Shown here piece after piece: positions 41,670 through 47,711 of a stretch of DNA of 47,711 nucleotides (its first letter is position 1; the number at the start of each line of letters is the position of its first letter). This stretch comes from Bacteroidaceae bacterium. GTDB taxonomy: Bacteria; Bacteroidota; Bacteroidia; Bacteroidales; Bacteroidaceae. The translations under genes and the position numbers were made by a program. The notes below the pieces were generated by a model that was not told the origin of the DNA, ran no database searches, and saw nothing but the letters and a program-made list of their open reading frames with translations. The stretch is taken from contig JAFVTT010000046.1 of the NCBI GenBank assembly GCA_017503065.1, positions 1 through 47,711 on the forward strand. The letters are read 5' to 3'.

Positions 41670-43196
41670 TTACTTCTTGAGAATCTTCTGGATAACCTTT
41701 TCCATAACAAGGTAGCCTTCCTTGTTGGGATGTACGGCATCTTGCTGATATTCCTTCTTCAAGGCCTGATTCTCGTCAACCATCTCCGAGAAATAGTCGG
41801 CATAGGCAAACTTCCTCTTCTTGGCATATTCGCGCAACTTGTCGTTAAGTTCGCGAATGGAGTTAATGGCCCTTTCCCTGTCTATCTCCCATGACCAACT
41901 GTATCTGTCGGCAGGAAGCACGGAGCACAACACAGGTTTGATACCATTGGCCTTTGCCAACTCGCACATGGATACGATGTTCTCATATATATGGTCAATG
42001 GAAACGTAGCCCTGATTCATTGCTATGTCGTTGGTGCCTGCCAGTATGACAACATACTTGGGATGCAGATTGATGACATCGGAACGGAATCGTGCCAGCA
42101 TCTGGGCAGTAACCTGTCCGCTGATACCGCGACACACATAGCCCTCGTTGTTCTTGAAGAACTCTGGATAGAACCTGCGCCAGTTCCATGTGATGGAGTT
42201 GCCCATGAACACCACCTTCACGTTCTTGTCTGTAGCGTTTTCCTTCTCAAAGACTCCGTATTGTGCCCAATCCTGAGAGGCTCTGAGACGTGGCAATTCC
42301 AAAGTGACATTAACCGGGTAGTGGTCTGAAATCATCTGTATCGTGTGGGTGATGATTGAGTCTGGGTCAGCACCTGCTGGGAGTACCACACCTTCAATTG
42401 GACTCCAATAGTTGTATGTAAGAAGTCCATATCTATGAACCTTGAACTGCGGAGAAACCAGAACATGGTCTATGCGCTCGTCTGTCTTTTTGGTCGGTAT
42501 GAATGTGTTCATGGAACCGGTTTCTGCCATTCTGCGCTTTGCGGCATTATATGTGTCTCTCAAGTCTCCGGACTCCATCAGGAAGCGGTATGGCGCTTCA
42601 TTCTGATTGGCATTAAAGTCGCCTGTCAGGATGTACGGCTCGTTGCCGCACTTTTCCTTTATCTTGGACAATACCAACTTTGCGCTTTCAAGCCTGGACA
42701 CCTCGCCCTTATGGTCCATATGGAGATTAAATACCCAGAAGCGCCACTTAGTGCTTCTGTCCTCAAGGTAAGCCCATGTACATATACGGCACAAGGCGGC
42801 ATCCCAGTCCTTAGAACCTACTACATCCGGTGTCTTTGAAAGCCAGAAAACTCCGTTATCCAGACAATTGATCCTGCTCTTCTTGTAGAAGATGGGGGCA
42901 TATTCGCCCTTTGTCTTGCCATCGTCTCTACCAGAACCCACATAGTTGTAACCGTCAAGATTTGCCTTGAGATCCTCTATCTGATTGTGTAATACCTCTT
43001 GTGCACAGAACAGATCCCATTGCTCATAGTTGATGAGGTCATACATTTTCTGACGTCTGACTTCCCAACCATTGCCGTCCTCCTTGTCCATAGGGTTGGC
43101 ATACCTTATATTATATTGTCCTACGGAAAGGGTTTGGGCAAACAGGTTTGCCGACATCAGCACATATGCTGACAAAAGTAGAATACGCTTAATCAT
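41670..43196 (-). CDS. Two-domain secreted protein: EEP nuclease/phosphatase fold plus SGNH hydrolase
   Basis: This 508-residue protein has a signal peptide (MIKRILLLSAYVLMSANLFA). Residues ~22-300 form an endonuclease/exonuclease/phosphatase domain with N29, E67 (QEV), H159 and D161 (NLHMDH), D193-N195 (TGDFNAN) and D291-H292 (SDHYP), so its metal site is complete. Residues ~325-508 form a SGNH/GDSL hydrolase with S334 in GNSIT, block II GISGQ, block III GTND and block V DAVHP. Both catalytic sites look active. The fusion suggests sequential phosphodiester and ester cleavage outside the cytoplasm. The substrate is unknown. It lies 69 bp before the esterase gene and may share its transcript. 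Confidence 0.85.
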   Translation of the reverse strand: MIKRILLLSAYVLMSANLFAQTLSVGQYNIRYANPMDKEDGNGWEVRRQKMYDLINYEQWDLFCAQEVLHNQIEDLKANLDGYNYVGSGRDDGKTKGEYAPIFYKKSRINCLDNGVFWLSKTPDVVGSKDWDAALCRICTWAYLEDRSTKWRFWVFNLHMDHKGEVSRLESAKLVLSKIKEKCGNEPYILTGDFNANQNEAPYRFLMESGDLRDTYNAAKRRMAETGSMNTFIPTKKTDERIDHVLVSPQFKVHRYGLLTYNYWSPIEGVVLPAGADPDSIITHTIQMISDHYPVNVTLELPRLRASQDWAQYGVFEKENATDKNVKVVFMGNSITWNWRRFYPEFFKNNEGYVCRGISGQVTAQMLARFRSDVINLHPKYVVILAGTNDIAMNQGYVSIDHIYENIVSMCELAKANGIKPVLCSVLPADRYSWSWEIDRERAINSIRELNDKLREYAKKRKFAYADYFSEMVDENQALKKEYQQDAVHPNKEGYLVMEKVIQKILKK

Positions 43197-43230
43197 ATCA
43201 TTAGATGTTATGTGTTAATATGGTATATAA

Positions 43231-43265
43231 GAAACAATCGCATACCCATACAGGCATGCGATTGT
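43231..43265 (-). terminator. Terminator of the tryptophanase-family gene
   Basis: ACAATCGCAT (43234-43243) and ATGCGATTGT (43256-43265) form a perfect 10-bp stem with a 12-nt loop. On the minus strand it is followed by TTCTTATAT. It starts 11 nt after the stop. Confidence 0.75.
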
Positions 43266-43275
43266 AAATTAAATA

Positions 43276-44724
43276 CTACAGACTGTCTCCGAAGTCCTCC
43301 TTGAACTTGGATACCAATTCCTCTTGCCAATGCCCTATTTCCTTCAGGCGTCCAAAGAAGAATCGTAGCACGCTCGGTTCCTCAACCCATTTAAGACCTC
43401 CTATCAGTTCTCGATTGTCCCAAAGCCATTTCACACGGTCGGCAACATATTTGATTTGAGACAACGTGTATACACGTCTTGGAACAGCCAATCGCATAAG
43501 TTCCAGTTCAGCAAATCGCTCCGTTCCGTCCGGTTCACGCTGTTCTGACAATGTTCCGCGCTCCATACCGCGGATACCGCCGGCAATGTAGAGTGCCGTA
43601 GCAACAGCAGCAGCGGGATACTGGTCGTGTGGCATGTCGGGAACAAAGCCCTGACAATCCAGATGGGCACCAAGACCGCCGGCCGGCTTGATCATAGGAA
43701 CACCATAGGCATCCAACTCATTTACCAGATAGGATATGAACTCTGGGCCATGGCTCAAATAGTCCATGTCGAGCGATTCGTACAGACCCTCTGCCATGGA
43801 TTCGATGGAACGGACATCTATACCACCATAGGTAAGGAAGCCTTCATACAAAGGAATGTACTCCATCATGCTCTTGATGAGATCGGTGTTGTGACTGATT
43901 ATGGCACCACCACGTGCAAAGCCCAACTTGCGTGCAGAGAAGTAGATGATATCCATCTTGTTGGCCAACAGATGATAGATTTCCTTTGGGGTCATATACT
44001 TGCACTGTGCCTCGCGGGTCTTCATGAAGTAGATGTTGTCCTGCAACAACGAGGCATCCAGAATGCTGGGGACACCGAACTCGTGGCAAATGTCGGCAAC
44101 GGCCAACATGTTCTCCAGACTTACGGGCTGGCCGCCAATAAGGTTAGTACCGGCTTCAACACGTACATACGCAACCTTCTCAGGGCCGTACTCGCGGATG
44201 GTCTTCTTGAGTTCCCTTAAATCAAAGTCACCTTTGAATGGATCATCGCTCTGTGGCAAAAGGCCTTTTTTGTGTACGAGTTCAAGAACCTCACCGCCAC
44301 AACGGGTAACATGAGCCTTGGTGGTGGTAAAGTGGAAGTTCATGATGGCAACCATACCCGGCTTGACAAAACGCTCTGCAAGAATGTTCTCGCATGCACG
44401 TCCCTGGTGTGCTGGCAGCACATTGTCCGTACCGAAAACTTCCTTCATTGCGGCCTTAAGACGGTTGAAGGTCTCACTGCCGGCATAGGCGTCGTCTGCA
44501 AGATGCATGGCGGCGGTCTGGCGGTCAGACATGGCGTTTACACCGGAGTCGGTAAGCATGTCCAGATAGATATCCTTGTTCTGAAGCAGGAATGTATTGT
44601 TGCCAGCCTGCTGGATGGCACGCAAACGTTCGTCTACGGGAAGAAGGTTTAGTTTCTGGATTACACGAACCTTGTGCATCTCCAGAGGTACTTGGTTCTC
44701 GGGTTGATAGAATTTTACTGACAT
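43276..44724 (-). CDS. tnaA: Tryptophanase/tyrosine phenol-lyase family beta-eliminating lyase
   Basis: This 482-residue PLP enzyme belongs to the tryptophanase family, which releases indole (or phenol), pyruvate and ammonia from tryptophan (or tyrosine). The motifs TDSGVNAMSDRQ, DDAYAGSETF, PAHQGRACENIL and ILDASLLQDN are present. The candidate PLP lysine is K266 in SARKLGFARGG, which differs from the SAKKD or SGKKD context of known tryptophanases and tyrosine phenol-lyases. The substrate is therefore not certain. It is a single-gene unit: a promoter upstream and a hairpin terminator downstream. Indole production would be of interest for host interaction if confirmed. Confidence 0.8.
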   Translation of the reverse strand: MSVKFYQPENQVPLEMHKVRVIQKLNLLPVDERLRAIQQAGNNTFLLQNKDIYLDMLTDSGVNAMSDRQTAAMHLADDAYAGSETFNRLKAAMKEVFGTDNVLPAHQGRACENILAERFVKPGMVAIMNFHFTTTKAHVTRCGGEVLELVHKKGLLPQSDDPFKGDFDLRELKKTIREYGPEKVAYVRVEAGTNLIGGQPVSLENMLAVADICHEFGVPSILDASLLQDNIYFMKTREAQCKYMTPKEIYHLLANKMDIIYFSARKLGFARGGAIISHNTDLIKSMMEYIPLYEGFLTYGGIDVRSIESMAEGLYESLDMDYLSHGPEFISYLVNELDAYGVPMIKPAGGLGAHLDCQGFVPDMPHDQYPAAAVATALYIAGGIRGMERGTLSEQREPDGTERFAELELMRLAVPRRVYTLSQIKYVADRVKWLWDNRELIGGLKWVEEPSVLRFFFGRLKEIGHWQEELVSKFKEDFGDSL

Positions 44725-44762
44725 AATTGTATTGTATCGTTTTTGTTATATTATTTCGTTAA

Positions 44763-44770
44763 CAAAGATA
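44763..44770 (-). promoter_or_regulatory. -7 box of the tryptophanase-family gene
   Basis: On the minus strand TATCTTTG matches TAnnTTTG. A CTTGACA stretch ~18 bp upstream may serve as the -33 region. The leader is about 35 nt. Confidence 0.55.
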
Positions 44771-44923
44771 CATACTTTTTTCGTTTGTCAAGCATGTTAT
44801 GGCAAGTTATTGTCAAAAGCACAACATTCTACGCCATTTTGGTAGACAAAAGTTCATTATTCATCCTTGTACAGGCAAAAGATGACAGGCATATCCTTGC
44901 AGGACAAGACAACAAAACATGCG

Positions 44924-47711
44924 TTATTTTACGACAACCTTCCTGCCGTCAATGATGTTTATGCCGCTTTGTGGTTTTCTTAGGCTCTGGCCATGTATAT
45001 TGTATATGGCGCCATTGCCATTGGCGTCTGCTTCAATGTCCTTTATGGCAGTTTCTCCACCTGGCAATATTATGGATATGTTCTGGGGAGAGGTGCTGTC
45101 GTCCACAGAAAGCCAACTGCTGTGACTGGGTAGCATGCGGTTTGTTTCGCTCATCTGACGGAACGACAAGATACCATTATTATATATAAGGATATAGGCT
45201 TTCGTATCCTCATCTAAACTTGTGGCCGGTACGGCAGGACGCAGGAGGTTGTCGGTATATGCGCTTCCTGTTTCCGATATGGTCAGCTCGACAGTAGTGG
45301 AAGGAGTGCCTTGGAGAAGTATGCCGGTGTTAGCGGCAATGGTAGTTCCTGGTGTAATGCTTCTCAGAGAGACACTGGCTGTGGAGGATTCGTATCCGTC
45401 TACCACATAGGCAACACATCCCTCGGGAACTGTCACGGGAAGAGCGGAGGAAAAGGTCGTCCAGCCACTATCCCCGAGTCTGACAGGAAGAGAAATCACA
45501 TGCACACGGCGGAAATCATAGGCCTTTGCCTTTCCTGCCGTAGAACTGCTACCTGTGGTATTGGCAACAGTGTCGCTGGTATTTATTCTGATGTAGTCAT
45601 TGGCATCACTTATGATATTATACATGTCTGACACACCGGTCAAACATGGCATAATGGTGATTTCCGAGCCATTCTCACCAACATCCGCCAGTTCCGCCCC
45701 TTGCAGATACTGGCCACGGGTATATGAGAGAAGGGCGGACTTGTCGTAATAGAATATGGTTTGCGGTTCTGCATCCTTGATGCTGTAGGTTTGGGGCATG
45801 GATGCATCTGTGCTGATGTATTTGCCTATAATAGCATTGTAGAAGCGATAGTAGAATCCGGAAGCCGGCACACGCTCCACCGGTATCTCGATTACCTGAC
45901 TAATCAGAGTTATGCTTCCCTCCGGTGCGTGTCCGGATAAGGCAGTATATCCATTAGGGATGTATTCAGCAAATGACGGGAATGGCGTTCCCTTTTCAAG
46001 GCTGAACTCTTTCTTTCCGATGCTGATGCCGCGATAATAGAAATCATAAGTCAAAGTGCCGGTTTCACCATCCTTCAGAGTAGTATCCGTGTTCGATGCA
46101 ACTGCCCAGAAAGAGGCACCGTTACCTGTACCATGAGCAAAGAGACGTGCCTTGGTAGTATTGCTGACATTGTTGTTGACTGCATTTCCTGAAGTGGTAT
46201 TATAACAAATGGCCACGTACCCGGGAACGGTAGAAGTATCAAAGGCCCATTCTGTCTTGGAGTCGCTAAGTTCCACCATCGTACCGCTATTGCCATTGGC
46301 TGCATATAGGTATTTTCCGCTTACGTTACTACGGATATAAAACTTGCCTTCTCCAGATGACTCTTCCAACGTCCATTCGATGCAAGCACTGCCTTGGGCG
46401 TTCAAAATGCCGTTGTTGTCGGCCAGACATTGTCCGCGGTCGGTGCTTTTGTTAGTGAACGTAACAACGCTACCATCCGAAATTGCAGAGGAAGGTGCCT
46501 TGCGAGGCACATAGTCTTCCATCCAGTGCCGCGCATAGATATAGCCGCCAAGATCAAGCATCTTGGTGTCATGGGTCATACGGCGTACGAAAGAAGGCCA
46601 GCTTTTCTGTTCCTGGGGTGTCCATCCGGCCTCGGCAATACACATAAGGCGTGGCAATGCCAGATATTCCAGATACTCGTTGCTGCTAACATGCTCTGCC
46701 CAGAATGTTCCCTGTACGCCAATATAGTGCTTGGCTGCCTGTGATGAAACGCCCGAGGGAATGGGAATGTAGTTGTATGTGGCCTCGACATTGTCGTTGC
46801 CACCACCTGCCGCAGTAGGTTCGCCGTAATCGTTGCTCTGCTTGCGGTTAATGTAGTAGCATCCACTACCCCACTCCGTAATGATGGCATCAAGACCAAG
46901 GGAGGCTGCCTTTGCCGCTCCGCTCTGGCAGGGGTTCCAGCACATGATGGTAGCGCCAGACTGCTTCATGAGGTCAAGGTCGGCCCCACTCTCCGTTATG
47001 CTTTCGTTCCAGCAGAACATCTTCTTGCCGAGAGAGGCAAGATGAACGTTTATTTCGCGAATGAACTCGGTCTGCAGTGCACGGAAACTGGTCTTGCCCA
47101 GCTGACGGAGCTTTTCCTGGCAGAGGGCATTGTTCTCCCATTGTGAAGTAGGACACTCGTCACCACCTATATGGAAATAAGGATAAGGGAAAATGGCACA
47201 CAGTTCTGTTATGATGTTCTTTGCAAACTGTACGGCCTCGGGATCGGCGACATTGAGGACATCGGCACTGATACCTCCGTTTATCCATACCTCGGGAGCG
47301 CGGTCGGGATGGCAACTGTACTTAGGGTATGCTGCCAGTGCGGCAACGAAATGTCCGGGCATGTCCACCTCAGGCAGGACATCGATATGACGTTCGGCTG
47401 CGTAACGGACAACGTCCTTCATCTCCTCCTGGGTATAGTAGAAAGGTCCATACTTGCGGTTGGTCTGTGCACCCTCGCCAGTCCAGTATGTCTGGCCGTT
47501 CTCTATAACCTTGGTGATAGGAGTATCGTAACTGCTTTTGCGTTCTGCACCGGTGGTGGTGAGCAGAGGGTACTGCTTTATCTCGGCTCTCCAGCCCTGG
47601 TCATCGGTCAGATGCCAGTGGAACACGTTCATCTTGTAGATGGCCATCAGGTCAAGCATCTTCTTTATCTGCTCCACGGTGAAGAAATGACGGCTAACGT
47701 CAAGCATGAAA
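44924..47711 (-). CDS. GH20 beta-N-acetylhexosaminidase, N-terminus outside the window
   Basis: At least 928 residues are visible; the start lies beyond 47711. The catalytic GH20 barrel begins at MLDVSRHFFT and includes NVFHWHLTDDQGWR, PEVDMPGH and the catalytic Asp-Glu pair in HIGGDECP (residues 183-184 of the visible part, near 47161-47156). GH20 enzymes remove terminal GlcNAc or GalNAc by substrate-assisted catalysis. After ~410 there are beta-rich modules, one resembling a ricin-like or carbohydrate-binding fold (FYIRSNVSGKYLYAANGNSG). The C terminus (AIYNIHGQSLRKPQSGINIIDGRKVVVK) resembles the type IX secretion type A sorting domain seen in Prevotella. Together with GH97 and fucose genes this fits mucin or other host-glycan use. 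Confidence 0.92.
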   Translation of the reverse strand, partial: FMLDVSRHFFTVEQIKKMLDLMAIYKMNVFHWHLTDDQGWRAEIKQYPLLTTTGAERKSSYDTPITKVIENGQTYWTGEGAQTNRKYGPFYYTQEEMKDVVRYAAERHIDVLPEVDMPGHFVAALAAYPKYSCHPDRAPEVWINGGISADVLNVADPEAVQFAKNIITELCAIFPYPYFHIGGDECPTSQWENNALCQEKLRQLGKTSFRALQTEFIREINVHLASLGKKMFCWNESITESGADLDLMKQSGATIMCWNPCQSGAAKAASLGLDAIITEWGSGCYYINRKQSNDYGEPTAAGGGNDNVEATYNYIPIPSGVSSQAAKHYIGVQGTFWAEHVSSNEYLEYLALPRLMCIAEAGWTPQEQKSWPSFVRRMTHDTKMLDLGGYIYARHWMEDYVPRKAPSSAISDGSVVTFTNKSTDRGQCLADNNGILNAQGSACIEWTLEESSGEGKFYIRSNVSGKYLYAANGNSGTMVELSDSKTEWAFDTSTVPGYVAICYNTTSGNAVNNNVSNTTKARLFAHGTGNGASFWAVASNTDTTLKDGETGTLTYDFYYRGISIGKKEFSLEKGTPFPSFAEYIPNGYTALSGHAPEGSITLISQVIEIPVERVPASGFYYRFYNAIIGKYISTDASMPQTYSIKDAEPQTIFYYDKSALLSYTRGQYLQGAELADVGENGSEITIMPCLTGVSDMYNIISDANDYIRINTSDTVANTTGSSSTAGKAKAYDFRRVHVISLPVRLGDSGWTTFSSALPVTVPEGCVAYVVDGYESSTASVSLRSITPGTTIAANTGILLQGTPSTTVELTISETGSAYTDNLLRPAVPATSLDEDTKAYILIYNNGILSFRQMSETNRMLPSHSSWLSVDDSTSPQNISIILPGGETAIKDIEADANGNGAIYNIHGQSLRKPQSGINIIDGRKVVVK

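Overview
The window looks like a chromosomal segment of a Bacteroidales bacterium, most likely Prevotellaceae or Bacteroidaceae. The evidence is perfect -7 elements of the Bacteroidetes type (TAnnTTTG, some with a TTTG box 19-20 bp upstream), A-rich leaders without Shine-Dalgarno sequences, a Rho factor with a long charged insertion, DUF3244 and DUF2027 family proteins, GH97 and GH20 enzymes, and outer-membrane beta-barrels. No rRNA, tRNA or CRISPR array was seen.

Layout. 0.4-5.8 kb: cytidine deaminase, a YbiT-type ABC-F ATPase with one degenerate ATP site, grpE-dnaJ and folC. 5.9-9.6 kb: a galactose operon (galM, sugar permease, galK). 10.0-14.5 kb, minus strand: clpC and htpG. 14.8-21.8 kb: a complete L-fucose catabolic operon (fucI, fucO, fucA, a rhamnulokinase-family kinase, a rhamnose-mutarotase-family protein, fucP). 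It is followed by a short DUF2027/Smr protein and a secreted tandem-domain esterase (to 24.3 kb). 24.3-28.2 kb, minus strand: a protein that joins an ECF sigma factor, one inner-membrane helix, a periplasmic linker and an outer-membrane beta-barrel, followed by a radical SAM/SPASM-like protein and a Gfo/Idh/MocA-type oxidoreductase whose genes are 3 bp apart. 28.3-32.3 kb: a 64-bp exact direct repeat carrying a terminator, the ABC-F ATPase Uup and, divergently, rho.

32.2-38.6 kb looks more A+T-rich by eye than its flanks and resembles a decaying island. It holds a truncated C39 peptidase domain, an in-frame chimera between a transposase start and an outer-membrane-protein end, an intact 951-residue outer-membrane protein, a DUF3244-like secreted protein, and a TPR/transmembrane/HTH regulator. 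Two exact 16-bp direct repeats lie upstream of the DUF3244 gene, and a four-unit 22-bp array lies upstream of the regulator. 38.8-47.7 kb, minus strand: glycan-degradation and related genes (GH97 alpha-galactosidase-like, a putative esterase, an EEP/SGNH two-domain protein, a tryptophanase-family lyase, and a GH20 hexosaminidase cut by the window edge).

Together the genes suggest a gut or oral saccharolytic bacterium that releases and uses galactose, fucose and N-acetylhexosamine from host or plant glycans. The most unusual item is the single-polypeptide sigma-factor/outer-membrane-barrel fusion. The most unusual regulatory signals are the sigma-54-like promoters before the chaperone genes and the repeat arrays around the TPR regulator.
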